Source: Endozoicomonas elysicola
Lineage (GTDB): Bacteria > Pseudomonadota > Gammaproteobacteria > Pseudomonadales > Endozoicomonadaceae
Assembly: GCF_000710775.1 (NCBI RefSeq)
Contig: NZ_JOJP01000001.1
Location: 959,400 to 1,023,399, forward strand
Reading direction: 5' to 3'
DNA: 64,000 bases
Below, one piece after another: positions 9,257 through 18,439 of this stretch. A program made the translations under genes and the position numbers. Every line of letters begins with the position of its first letter. The first letter of the stretch is position 1. Below the pieces are notes generated by a model, which worked only from the letters and a program-made list of their open reading frames with translations, did no database searches and had not been told where the DNA came from.

Positions 9257-10294
9257 TTAACCGGGAGCTACCATCAGATAAGCGGTGTCCTGATAAACAC
9301 CCGCAGGCTTGCCGGTAATCTCGATATCTTGAATCGTGATATTCAGCTGCATATTCTCAGAATTACCATTATCGCAGGAGGTGGAATCAGCCGCTTTCCA
9401 TGAGGCGTGTGTCACATAGTTGCCACCTTCAGCCAGAGTTTTCATACTGCCCTGACCATTGTTGTCCGCTTTGCCAACAGCTAAGCCATACTCAATTTTT
9501 TCATTGCCATTGGAAAGCAAAAACTGACCACTGCCGTATTTACTTTCACTACGAATTTTGAAGTTGGTAGTGCCAAAGCCATAGACACAGAAGGTCTGCC
9601 TCTGATTGACATTGTTGCCAGCGCTGTGGCTAATAGCCATATCTTCCAGGCCGGAAATCTGAACCATAGGCACCAGTTCAATAGAAACGGTAAATTCAAC
9701 TTCAACGGTGAGCTGAGGGTTGGAACGTTCAATAATTAAGGTAAACCGGCTTTCAAACCGGTTAGTAAAGGCATTGTTGAGAATATCCGAGCGTTTAATT
9801 TCAGCTCGCAGAATATACTCATTATTTCTGCACTGCTGATGTTGCTGACTGGCCGTAAAATTGAAAGGAGTATTTAGCAGGTCATCAGAAAAACCATTCT
9901 GGGCATCGCCATCAGCACCCAGAAGGGTCAAGGTAACGGGCAGTGTGGCACTGGAACTGTTTTCAAGCACGTACTGCCCATTTCGCCTGGGACCATCAAA
10001 GCGCACCTGGAAATCATTCAGCTGACGGTTTTTTGCCCCACTCCGGTTTTCCTGGTAGGCAATCAGGCAGAACAGTCGACCATCGGTAGCGGCTTCAGTA
10101 GCGCCACTGGCAATTTCTTCACCACCCCACTGTCCCATCTCGATTGGGTAGAGTCGTTTGATTTTGATCCAGTAGTTGTAGGCCCCGTCATTGCTGCTGG
10201 CGCAGTCGGCATCGGACTTGTTACAGTCATTATCTGCATGGGAAACGACAGAGAAAAGAAGGGTGAAGACAAAGATAAAAGCGTTAAACAGCAT
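9257..10294 (-). CDS. Two-domain pilus subunit or adhesin, group B
   Basis: The ATG at 10294 is preceded by GGAG at nine bases. The frame is open to a TTG at 10312, but the ATG gives a clean signal peptide (MLFNAFIFVFTLLF...SHA). The N-terminal domain has LFCLIAYQENRSG, then NDFQVRFDG and SATLPVTLTLLG. The same plan is seen in the subunits at 13302 and 14554, so these three form group B. The C-terminal module starts VQISGLEDMAIS, has cysteines TFCVYGFG and STSCDNGN, and ends GVYQDTAYLMVAPG. Both halves share the pattern Cys-strand-loop-LPV/IEY, so group B looks like two diverged pilin modules in tandem. Confidence 0.73.
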   Translation of the reverse strand: MLFNAFIFVFTLLFSVVSHADNDCNKSDADCASSNDGAYNYWIKIKRLYPIEMGQWGGEEIASGATEAATDGRLFCLIAYQENRSGAKNRQLNDFQVRFDGPRRNGQYVLENSSSATLPVTLTLLGADGDAQNGFSDDLLNTPFNFTASQQHQQCRNNEYILRAEIKRSDILNNAFTNRFESRFTLIIERSNPQLTVEVEFTVSIELVPMVQISGLEDMAISHSAGNNVNQRQTFCVYGFGTTNFKIRSESKYGSGQFLLSNGNEKIEYGLAVGKADNNGQGSMKTLAEGGNYVTHASWKAADSTSCDNGNSENMQLNITIQDIEITGKPAGVYQDTAYLMVAPG

Positions 10295-10426
10295 AACGCA
10301 GTACTCCTGCAACTACCGTTATTATTCTTGTTAACTGGTAAGGCAGGCTCTCCTTCCAACAAACCTCATTACTACCAGAATAAACATGGTCATAGTACAG
10401 AATTTAATGAGGTTTATGAACACCCC

Positions 10427-11386
10427 CTAGACAGCACTCACCGTGAGGGTAACAGTGTCGCTATAGGTGCCACTATTGGCTGGTGCTCCGTCCAGGTAGA
10501 TACGCAGCCAGGCATTGAATGCATTACCGCAATTTTCCATTGCACTTCCAGTGCCGTACAGGCTGTCTCCTGGCCGAATATCGGCTTGCCATCCAGAGTT
10601 ATCAGGAGAGAAGTCCATTTTATAAACGACCCTTTCACTGCCATTGATCAGGTTGAATTTGTTTTTAAAATCATCATTACTGCCATTGGCTCTCAGGACG
10701 TATTGATCACCATCAGTCACATGGATGCAGAATGGCATCTCTTCTGCCCTGCTCTGGCTATTATTGTATTCAGTCAGGTCTACGTCTTTGAGCTTACTGA
10801 TTTTGACTTTTCGGTTGTCTGCTCTGCGAATTCGTATTTCCATGGTTTCCCAGAGGTTGTATATTTCTCCGCCTACAAATCCGATGTCACGACCGACAAG
10901 ATAAATCGACTGGTATTCCCCCGGTGCCAGATTTTTAAGCCTTCCTTCTTTTAAATTTAAGTTCAATGAGGCCTCATACCATACTCCCTGCTGCTCATTT
11001 AGTTCGAAAGTCTCCGACCAGCTTCCTGCAACGATAGGAATGTCTGCTCCCCGGTTCGTGTACCTGGCACTAGCGACATAGCTGTTTAACTCCCCATGAT
11101 CAAGCACTGGTGCAGGGGGGGGGAAAAGAGAAACAGTATTATTTTCACCCTCATTATTCAGTGATAGCCCGAATTGGTAGCTGTGCTCCCTACCAAGGCA
11201 GTTAAACAAGTCAACATTGCATACTGACATAAAACTGAAGGTTATAGTTCTGGTAAAGCGATTTCCGACCTCATCAAGGTCTACATCAATGTATTCAATT
11301 TCTCGGTCAAGATAAAAAGCAGAAAAGCCAGGTTGGCTGGTAAACAGCAAAAAGATGAAAGCCAGAGATGGGCGAGAAAGTAACAT
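10427..11386 (-). CDS. Two-domain pilus subunit or adhesin, group A, with C9 tract
   Basis: The ATG at 11386 has AGGA eight bases upstream; the frame is open to a TTG at 11410. The signal peptide ends at GFSA. The mature protein begins FYLDREIEYIDVDLDEVG, which makes it the closest paralogue of the subunit at 6969-7913. The C-terminal module starts VKISKLKDVDLT, carries PFCIHVTDG and MENCGNAF, and ends GTYSDTVTLTVSAV. Near residue 88 the coding strand has nine consecutive C, read as Pro-Pro-Pro. Gain or loss of one base would shift the frame and remove the pilin module. That makes this a candidate phase-variable subunit, which is inference from the tract alone. Confidence 0.75.
   Translation of the reverse strand: MLLSRPSLAFIFLLFTSQPGFSAFYLDREIEYIDVDLDEVGNRFTRTITFSFMSVCNVDLFNCLGREHSYQFGLSLNNEGENNTVSLFPPPAPVLDHGELNSYVASARYTNRGADIPIVAGSWSETFELNEQQGVWYEASLNLNLKEGRLKNLAPGEYQSIYLVGRDIGFVGGEIYNLWETMEIRIRRADNRKVKISKLKDVDLTEYNNSQSRAEEMPFCIHVTDGDQYVLRANGSNDDFKNKFNLINGSERVVYKMDFSPDNSGWQADIRPGDSLYGTGSAMENCGNAFNAWLRIYLDGAPANSGTYSDTVTLTVSAV
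11115..11123. repeat. Nine-G (coding strand nine-C) homopolymer inside subunit gene
   Basis: A run of nine G on the plus strand lies within the N-terminal third of the minus-strand subunit gene. Runs of this length inside surface-protein genes are known slippage sites for on/off switching in other bacteria. Confidence 0.9.
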
Positions 11387-11410
11387 TGTTACAGTCCTGA
11401 GTATAAACAA

Positions 11411-12055
11411 CCAACAACTTGTCGTTCTTAGAATTATTAAATATCCACCGATTAACTGTGCAGTACAGAAAATCGTGGCTTACCTCAGAACTGCTTCAGG
11501 TAGACTTCTTCCTTGTAAGAGGGTTCCTTTAGGAAAAATTATCACTGAACCGGTAGATTAAGTACAGTTTTAGAGAATGGGTTAGTATCTTTAGGGGGAT
11601 TCATGGCTGAAGGTTTGGCTAGTTGCCGATCAATTCTGCTTGAGTGTGGGCATGGCTTATGTGGTCTGCACTTGTGTTCAGCTTCTTTTCCGGGTGGGGC
11701 TTATGACTTACTAGGCGATCAACCGATATATTCTTGATAGAGAGAGGCTTGTTTAAAGAGAGGGAATGATCAGCCAGTACTTTCTTAAGTCTTTCAGAGG
11801 AAATAGTCCGTAAGCTCATTTTCAATTTAAAGTCGTTAAAAGAGGCACCTCCTGATGCCCCTTTTGATTTTCCAGACACCTTGTAATACCGACCCTTTTT
11901 GGTAACGGTTTATTCCTATATGGGTTCAAGTGGTGTTGCGCAAGTTTTAAGTAAGATGCTTTATGCGCTACATACATAGATAGTAGTCACTTCAGTTTAT
12001 AGATTTGATTTTGTTTTCCTTTGAAAGCACCATACTACGCCTTTACCAAGCCGAA
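11411..12055. other. AT-rich gap in the pilus array with doubtful small ORFs
   Basis: This 645-base gap is the widest in the subunit array. A minus-strand frame at 11619-11879 (86 codons, GTG start, no good ribosome site) reads MSLRTISSERLKKVLADHSL in part; it is helical and basic. A plus-strand frame at 11603-11737 (44 codons) has GGGGG before its ATG. They overlap, so at most one can be real and neither is recognised. The gap probably also carries the promoter for the gene at 10427. Confidence 0.4.
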
Positions 12056-13012
12056 CTAATTAACAGGGGGCTCCACAACAATTGTTACAACGTCAGAGTA
12101 GACACCTGCTGCAGCAGAGGTTTTATCCACGTTAACCTGCAAGTACATATATTTTCCGTCAGCACAGTCTGGATTGGTTGATCCTTTCCATCGATAAGGA
12201 GATGAGCCTTCATTGGCATTTGGAGTAATAGGTTTTTCCTCTCCTTCACTCGACTTCATGACTAGGGAATATGGTATTTCGGGTATATTTTCATTCTGTA
12301 AAAGGATAAAGCGAGATGGGTCATTGTGGCCATAAGCTCTGAGTTGAAACTCGGAGCCTCCTTGGGAAAATACACAAAACTGTTTCCAACCACTACTCAC
12401 TTCAGTGGTACCATCAGAATTTAGTGAAATGGGACTGATTGCTTCCAGACCACTGATTTTAAGCCTCTCAGGAATGTTAATCTTAAGTTCAAACTCCGTC
12501 GTATCCTGATCACCTATAAAACCGTCGTTTTCACCTCCTTGTAATTTTACTGTGGCTTGGTAAATACCTGGAAGGGCATCATACAGTTCAGAGTTATACA
12601 CTTTGAATGTCATTTTTGCATCGACTCTGTCGGATATGCCTGGGTCGAACATCTTTTGGCCACCGATCAGGTCTTCTCTTTGAGTTCCTTGCTCGAATAT
12701 TGCCTCTGCAATAACTCTTGTCTTCAGGTCTTCGCCTCTTGACCCCTGGTAGGATAAATTAAAGTTTGTGGCTGACAGATAATAAACTTGAGGTGTATTA
12801 ACCCAATTACATGAGAGGCTACCAAGTCCAAAACACGACCGAAGTTTAAACGTCATTTCCTGCTCAATATTTTCATTTTTCCAATCTACGGTTACTGGGT
12901 CTGGGTCAGTAAAGTTAAACCAACCATATGCTGTTCCAGCCATACAGGAGATAGCCGGTAGCATGATAAAAATACTTTTTTTAAACCAGCTTTTAAAACA
13001 GGCATATAACAT
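12056..13012 (-). CDS. Two-domain pilus subunit or adhesin, divergent
   Basis: A 318-residue exported protein. AAGGAAGGG lies six bases before the ATG. The signal peptide runs to about residue 30 (CMAGTAYG). The N-terminal domain starts WFNFTDPDPVTVDWKNENIE and has its own cysteine pair (RSCFGLGSLSC). It is the most diverged member of the array; the phrase LPGIYQATVKLQG echoes LKPGQYRSVYLIG in group A. The C-terminal module begins LKISGLEAISPIS, has QFCVFSQGG and NPDCADGK, and ends GVYSDVVTIVVEPP. Gaps of 645 and 289 bases flank it, so separate transcription is likely. It is likely an alternative adhesin. Confidence 0.72.
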   Translation of the reverse strand: MLYACFKSWFKKSIFIMLPAISCMAGTAYGWFNFTDPDPVTVDWKNENIEQEMTFKLRSCFGLGSLSCNWVNTPQVYYLSATNFNLSYQGSRGEDLKTRVIAEAIFEQGTQREDLIGGQKMFDPGISDRVDAKMTFKVYNSELYDALPGIYQATVKLQGGENDGFIGDQDTTEFELKINIPERLKISGLEAISPISLNSDGTTEVSSGWKQFCVFSQGGSEFQLRAYGHNDPSRFILLQNENIPEIPYSLVMKSSEGEEKPITPNANEGSSPYRWKGSTNPDCADGKYMYLQVNVDKTSAAAGVYSDVVTIVVEPPVN

Positions 13013-13301
13013 TTTTGCCCTTCCTTAGTTTGTAAAAATCTCCTTGCCTGTGAGTACCATATATTCTTGGAACTAAAGATTAGTTTGGGTGTTGCCAAAG
13101 TCCCTTCAAACCTTCTGATGTATCACTGCGTATCAGTACGGCAAAGAAGCGTATTTGTACTATGATTTTGGTCGTTTTGCATCAGCGTTCTGATCTATTT
13201 GAGGTGGTTTGACACAAAATAAAAAACAGAACATATCGAGGGGGGTTTTGAGCGAGATTAGCCAGCGGTCTGAGCGATCTGTCTTAGAGGATTTGATGGC
13301 A

Positions 13302-14306
13302 TCAGGAAGGCTCAACGGTTAGATAAAGCGTTCCCTTATATACCCCTGCCGGTTTTCCATTTATCCAGCTATCCAGTACGACAATCCTTACTTTCGTATT
13401 GGTACCACCATTGCAGTTTAACGAAGTACTGCTGTTTGTTGCATCCAGCCACTCGCCAGGGTCAACGGTGTTAAGATTGGATCCATTACTGGATAAACGA
13501 ACTCTGTAGGGGATGCTGTCATTGCTATTGCTGAGCAGGAATGGTTCGGTTGACCCTGCACCACCGCTGGCTCTAATACGATAATCACCTCCACCGGAAA
13601 CAAACACGCAGAACGGCTCTTCCTGTCGGTAGCGATTATTGCCACGGCCAGTCAGCACCATATCATCCAGCCCACTGATTTTGACCAGCGTTGGCAGGTT
13701 GACCGTGAAATTAACATCGGAATGGTAGCCGGTTGAGTCCTGGCCAATATCGACGGAAAAATTACCGCTGTAACTGCCGGGCAAGACACCCTGTAACTCG
13801 GAAGACAATAGCTCAAATCGAACCCATGCCTGGGAAAAGGGCTGCTCATCACAGGACGTGGCACCTTGTTGATCCGACGTCAGGTTGCCTGGGCCCGGTT
13901 CTTCCCAGATGGATGCACCGTTCACCGGAGCACCGCCTCGCCATTTAAAAGCAACGGGTAGAGTATTACTGCCGTTGCTTAAGACGAAATCATTGCCATC
14001 TCTGTCACCATCCACCTGAACATCGAATGGCAAACGACTCCAGGCGTTGACATTGCTGTTACCAGAGGGTTTTGTATAGGAAAGAATACAGTACTGCTGT
14101 TCGCCATAAATCACGGAACTGTTATTGATAATCTCTTCAGTCTGAATTGTGATTTCCTGGTTATCCATCCCAATAACGTCAGTGCAGCGTTCACTGTTAC
14201 CGGAGAGAGAGGCACATTCCAATGCCGCCAGAGAAGGCGTTATCCACAAGGTGAAAACGATGAGGGGGAAACGTTTTAGAGCGATCGAGAAAACATCATA
14301 CAACAT
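13302..14306 (-). CDS. Two-domain pilus subunit or adhesin, group B
   Basis: A 334-residue exported protein with signal peptide ending PSLAA. The N-terminal domain contains QQYCILSYTKPSG, PFDVQVDGDRDG and NTLPVAFKWRG, the same plan as the subunits at 9257 and 14554. The C-terminal module begins VKISGLDDMVLTG. It has the cysteines PFCVFVSGG and SLNCNGGT, a stretch EPFLLSNSNDSIPYRV, and the end GVYKGTLYLTVEPS. Base composition is higher in GC than in the genes around 12 kb. There is no strong ribosome site. The 289-base upstream and 247-base downstream gaps hold no recognisable feature. Confidence 0.74.
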   Translation of the reverse strand: MLYDVFSIALKRFPLIVFTLWITPSLAALECASLSGNSERCTDVIGMDNQEITIQTEEIINNSSVIYGEQQYCILSYTKPSGNSNVNAWSRLPFDVQVDGDRDGNDFVLSNGSNTLPVAFKWRGGAPVNGASIWEEPGPGNLTSDQQGATSCDEQPFSQAWVRFELLSSELQGVLPGSYSGNFSVDIGQDSTGYHSDVNFTVNLPTLVKISGLDDMVLTGRGNNRYRQEEPFCVFVSGGGDYRIRASGGAGSTEPFLLSNSNDSIPYRVRLSSNGSNLNTVDPGEWLDATNSSTSLNCNGGTNTKVRIVVLDSWINGKPAGVYKGTLYLTVEPS

Positions 14307-14553
14307 AACCGATTACTGCCAGTGCCATCATTTAAGCTCACATTGGGGTAAAAGATGGCCAGGCCCTGTTTTATTATTCTTAGGTCTGATCGATGTTACC
14401 GATTTTATTGAGTTAGAAACCAGTAATACCCGATCAGGTTATTCTGTCTGACGCCAGTGTGAAGGATTTTTCCTCAAAAATCCAATAGATAAAACGACAA
14501 TTGATTTACTGATACAGCTGGCCGTATTGCTGAATTATGAAAGCTGTTTCCCG

Positions 14554-15552
14554 TTAATCCGGTGTCACGGTAAGCGTCATCGTATCGCTGAAAGTGCCCG
14601 TTGTCTGGCTATTGCCATAGAGGTCGATGGTCAATTTCATATTCTCTGCGGTATGCCCATTACAGGTGTACTGGTGGCTGGGTTGCCAGCCGCTCTTGGT
14701 GCTGTGGTTATTCCCTTTGTAAGTCTCACGCAGCGAGGCTTTGTCTCTTACGGTCATTGAGTATCTCTGCTTACTGCTGCCATTAATGAGCCGAAAGTGA
14801 TTCTTGGTACCTCCATTGCTTCTTGCCGATAACGAGAATGTCTCTGCACCAATAGCGAACACGCAGAATTGCTGCTCATTACTGTTGTTCAGGTTCATAT
14901 CTTCCAGCCCGCTGATTTGAATAGCGGGTTCCAGTTGCAGCTTTACGGTGAATGGGATACTCCCTTGCAGTCCCGCCGTTGTATGAAAACCGTGGAGATA
15001 AAATTTTCCCTCAAAATCAACAGCGGTCGAGCCACTGTTAAGAATATCCGTTTTAGTCACGGTTACTTCCAGGCTGTACTGGTAGTCTCTGCATACGCAT
15101 TTGTTGGGGATGGCGGGTAATAAGACCCGGGTATCTGGTTGAAACGGTGTGAGGCTGTTACTTTGATGGTTTCTCAGGGCAATGGTGACAGGAATTTCAC
15201 CCCCAAGAACAAAATGTCCACTGGAATTGGTATCACCGGTCACGCTTATGGCCGCGTCTTCCATGTCCCGAGTATTACAGTTACTGGCAGAATCAGCCCC
15301 CTGATAGGCGATCAGGCAGAAGTTACCGGTTGATTCACCCGGTAGGGTGATGTTGTCGTCAATGACCGTCCAGGTTGATTCATAACTGGTGCACAGGCTT
15401 TTGATCTTGACGCCTCGACTATTACTGCCATTTTCCTGGAAATTACCGGAGCAGCTGGATAAGTCTGCATAGGCTACCGACGATATCAGCGGGAAAATAA
15501 ACAGGAAACTTAAAAGACGCGTAAACCAGACACTGTGAAAAGCAAAATCCAT
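14554..15552 (-). CDS. Two-domain pilus subunit or adhesin next to the usher, group B
   Basis: It starts 24 bases after the usher stop, so it is almost certainly co-transcribed with the usher, unlike the other six. It has 332 residues; the signal peptide ends VAYA. The N-terminal domain has NFCLIAYQGADSASNC and EIPVTIALRN, as in group B. The C-terminal module begins IQISGLEDMNLNN, has QFCVFAIGA and YTCNGHTAENM, and ends GTFSDTMTLTVTPD. Its position makes it the most likely default tip subunit, with the others as alternatives; this is inference from gene order. Confidence 0.75.
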   Translation of the reverse strand: MDFAFHSVWFTRLLSFLFIFPLISSVAYADLSSCSGNFQENGSNSRGVKIKSLCTSYESTWTVIDDNITLPGESTGNFCLIAYQGADSASNCNTRDMEDAAISVTGDTNSSGHFVLGGEIPVTIALRNHQSNSLTPFQPDTRVLLPAIPNKCVCRDYQYSLEVTVTKTDILNSGSTAVDFEGKFYLHGFHTTAGLQGSIPFTVKLQLEPAIQISGLEDMNLNNSNEQQFCVFAIGAETFSLSARSNGGTKNHFRLINGSSKQRYSMTVRDKASLRETYKGNNHSTKSGWQPSHQYTCNGHTAENMKLTIDLYGNSQTTGTFSDTMTLTVTPD

Positions 15553-15576
15553 TCTACATACTGCTTGATTGTTAGA

Positions 15577-18102
15577 TTATTGGTCGACATCATCCCGCTT
15601 GGTAATTGCCAGCTGGCCTTCCAACAGCGGCGCACACTGGGCATCAGCAAGATCAATCGAGCCCATCTGTAAAACATAACCGGCATCCAGTGGTTTCACG
15701 GGCAGCTGGCAGAGCCAGCCGTTGTCCAGTTCAACCTGCAGGTTGCCCACATCGGAGCGGGTTTCCAGCTGGAACATGCCGATATCGTCGGTGCTGCCGG
15801 GGTAGAGGCCACCGTTAATGCGGGCGCCTTCCAGCGGTTCACCATTAAACAGCAGACGTCCAAACAACAGCTGCAGAGGGATGGCTTCGTAATCCAGCGT
15901 CACCACATTGCCCGGGTAGAGGGTGACGGTCTTTTCCCGCTCATCAAAACTGTACAGGGTTTCACCCGCAGGGCTCAGGCTGACTCGATACTGCTCATAA
16001 GGCGACAGGGCAATAATCGAAGGCGAGCCAGCAATGGCATAACCACGGCGCTGGCCGTTTACCTTGACGTCGAATACATCACCAGGGCGACCGTCCAGAT
16101 TCACCACCAGAGCGCTTTCTGCTCGCTCTTCACCGCCCAGGGCGAACACATCACCGTCAGTCAGGAAGCTGGTGCTCATGCTGCCACCCCAGGAGGTGGT
16201 ATTGCTGGTATCACCACGGGTATGGCTGGCACTGAAACTGGCCCGGCCATAACGGTTAGCGTACTGCACGCTGCCATCCATCCGATCATCGCCGGTTCCG
16301 CCTTCAATGCCCGCATCAAAACGGAGGTCGCCGTCCAGCAGATCACCATCATCCCATGAAGCTGAAAGGCGGAGCCGTTCAGAGCTGTCCGTGACACCAT
16401 CCCGTTTGGAGACTTCGGCCCGTGGCGTAGCTCGGAAGTTCCAGCGGTCTTCCCGGTAACGGAAGCTGAAGCTGACCAGACCAATCTCGGTGTCTCCGGA
16501 TTTGCTCAAGCTCAGGGTGATATCGCCATCGTAGTCAAAGGTGCGGAACAGGGTGCGGCGATAGTCCAGGCTGTGAGTGCGGGTTGGGTCCTGCTCTTCA
16601 TTATTGTCGTCATAGCTCTGGTTCAGGCTGTAACGATAGCCCAGGCTGCCATCGAACACGGGCATGGAGGCAGAAACGGAGTGTTGCTCAAAGGCGTTAC
16701 CAAACAGACCAGGAATTTCTTCACCATCTTCATTTACGTCATTATCAATGGGTTCATCGTGCCATAAACGACGGTAGTTACCTGACAGGGAAAGGTCACC
16801 CAGGGTCAACCGGCTGTTGACCGTAAAACCCTTGCTGCCATTATCCGCCAGCATCAGTGATGGGGAGATTTCATAACGGTAGCCAAAGTGGTACAGACCG
16901 AATTCCATCAGGGCATCGTCATTATTGATAGCGACCGCGCCTGTTGCAGCGAGGGTATCAAACACCCGGCGGCTGGCACCGGCACGGGTCAGCCACTGCT
17001 CGGTAAGCTCTGGCAGGGCTTTATCCGCTTCACGGTTTACTACCCGACCGGTTTCGGCAAAGAACAGCCATTCACCGATGGGGGGAATCTGGCTCTGCTT
17101 GGCAAAGAAGCGGGTTTCGGTGGAGATCAGATTGCCGCTCTCATCCAGAATACGGATCTCAATATCGTAAGCGCCACTGGGGAAGCTGGTGGTATCCAGC
17201 TGCTGGGAGCCTGCCTCGAAGAATGCGCTGTCGATCAGGCGGTCATCCTTACGCACTTCCACCCGGCCACGGGTAGGCAGGAAAATTTCCACCGGCATAC
17301 CGCCGGAGAAGTCCAGGTCTTCCCGGGTATTGTCGGAGCTGTTGATCCGCAGGCCAATCATGGGCTGGTCAGAAGTCAGGTTAAGGCCAAAGCCGCTGGT
17401 GGATAACAGGCCGCCATTGTATTCCAGCCCTTCAAAGTCCCGCTGGCCGTAGAACTGGTTGACGGAGAAATGGTTGGTATCGGAATAGTCCCAGCTCCAG
17501 TACAGGCTGTTCTCTTCCCAGGCGGCCATGGTCAGGCCATTCAGTGTGTAACTGTTATCGCTGCCCTCGGCGGTGGAGCCGGAAACCGCCGCAGAGAAGT
17601 TCTGCATCAGGGCAAAACCCGCATCAGAAGGCGGCAGGTATTTGCGCACATCCGCAGCGCGGGTCAGCATAAAACGACGGTTGATGAAGATATCCACTCG
17701 GAAGCGGGACTCGTCAAAGATGACACCGGCCACTGGCGTTTCCAGAATGCCACAGTTTTGTGAATTATCCGTCAGACAGACCAGATTCGCATGGCTGTTC
17801 AGTTCGCCGGTCAGGGTGCTGACAATCAGGGTTGGGTCATTCAGGTTGCCAATCTGGCGGACCAGTTCAGCGGGGTTGGGCAGCTCAATAATGCCGGGGC
17901 TGAACGAGGCCAGCTGGGAGCCGATATAGCGGTTGCCGAAGTAGATATCCACCAGGGATTGCTGGGTACCGCTGAGTTCTTCAAAACCGGCGGGTGGGTT
18001 GGTGGCGGCGAGAAAAATGGGAGCGTCAGCGTGCGCCATGTGACTGAAAGTGGACATGGAAAATGCAAAAAGCATTGAGATGATGCACTTCCAACGACGC
18101 AT
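15577..18102 (-). CDS. Outer-membrane usher, alternate (CS1/TcfC-like) class
   Basis: An 841-residue outer-membrane pore for pilus assembly. A signal peptide (to about residue 26, AHA) precedes the N-terminal chaperone-docking region (GFEELSGTQQSLVDIYFG...). Features that fit CfaC/CooC/TcfC-type ushers are GVIFDESRFRVDIFIN and the plug-like beta domain near residues 270-330 (VEIFLPTRGRVEVRKDD...FPSGAYDIEIRI). A long stretch of amphipathic barrel strands follows. The C-terminal domain is small, with the phrase FNGEPLEGARINGG and a single closely spaced cysteine pair (WLCQLPVK, DAQCAPLL). Classical FimD/PapC motifs are not seen. It is the only usher in the window, so all nine subunits would have to share it. 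Confidence 0.88.
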   Translation of the reverse strand: MRRWKCIISMLFAFSMSTFSHMAHADAPIFLAATNPPAGFEELSGTQQSLVDIYFGNRYIGSQLASFSPGIIELPNPAELVRQIGNLNDPTLIVSTLTGELNSHANLVCLTDNSQNCGILETPVAGVIFDESRFRVDIFINRRFMLTRAADVRKYLPPSDAGFALMQNFSAAVSGSTAEGSDNSYTLNGLTMAAWEENSLYWSWDYSDTNHFSVNQFYGQRDFEGLEYNGGLLSTSGFGLNLTSDQPMIGLRINSSDNTREDLDFSGGMPVEIFLPTRGRVEVRKDDRLIDSAFFEAGSQQLDTTSFPSGAYDIEIRILDESGNLISTETRFFAKQSQIPPIGEWLFFAETGRVVNREADKALPELTEQWLTRAGASRRVFDTLAATGAVAINNDDALMEFGLYHFGYRYEISPSLMLADNGSKGFTVNSRLTLGDLSLSGNYRRLWHDEPIDNDVNEDGEEIPGLFGNAFEQHSVSASMPVFDGSLGYRYSLNQSYDDNNEEQDPTRTHSLDYRRTLFRTFDYDGDITLSLSKSGDTEIGLVSFSFRYREDRWNFRATPRAEVSKRDGVTDSSERLRLSASWDDGDLLDGDLRFDAGIEGGTGDDRMDGSVQYANRYGRASFSASHTRGDTSNTTSWGGSMSTSFLTDGDVFALGGEERAESALVVNLDGRPGDVFDVKVNGQRRGYAIAGSPSIIALSPYEQYRVSLSPAGETLYSFDEREKTVTLYPGNVVTLDYEAIPLQLLFGRLLFNGEPLEGARINGGLYPGSTDDIGMFQLETRSDVGNLQVELDNGWLCQLPVKPLDAGYVLQMGSIDLADAQCAPLLEGQLAITKRDDVDQ

Positions 18103-18268
18103 AATAACTGAATCTTATCCTGGGTGTTTAACCACGGAGCTCACAAAGCTCACTGAGTTTTATTGGATTTCCACTTTGGGTCGAGGCTGTTGGTTTTTGT
18201 TTGCACCACAAAGGCACAGAGACACAAAGTTTTTTGATTTCCTCAATTTATGAGGAGGCTTTTTTCCT

Positions 18269-18291
18269 ATTCCCATATTCAGCATGGGAAT
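18269..18291. repeat. Short palindrome in usher-pilin gap
   Basis: ATTCCCAT pairs with ATGGGAAT across seven bases. The 337-base gap between pilin and usher (18103-18439) also has two CACAGAG-type repeat pieces (about 18131-18230) and a GGTCGGTAACCG stretch. No gene is visible there. Confidence 0.55.
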
Positions 18292-18413
18292 GTTTTGTTC
18301 GTAGGTCGGTAACCGCTGGGCGGTTGCCGACATTTGGTTCAGATTGTATTGATCGTTTTTGTCGGCTTGCAAGCGAACCGACCTGCCTAGCTTGAGGAAA
18401 GTTTGGTATTAAC

Positions 18414-18433
18414 TCCCACGGAAGACCGTGGGA
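18414..18433 (-). terminator. Intercistronic hairpin directly after the major pilin gene
   Basis: TCCCACGG pairs with CCGTGGGA across a four-base loop, seven bases downstream of the pilin stop on the minus strand. There is no T run. Hairpins in this place commonly reduce read-through into the usher and stabilise pilin mRNA. The sequence also resembles a dispersed palindrome. Confidence 0.55.
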
Positions 18434-18439
18434 ACGAGG

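Noticed and set aside
10238-10954. 238-codon plus-strand frame over two subunit genes
   Set aside because: It crosses the junction of two minus-strand genes with signal peptides and shared motifs; its translation has no recognisable feature.
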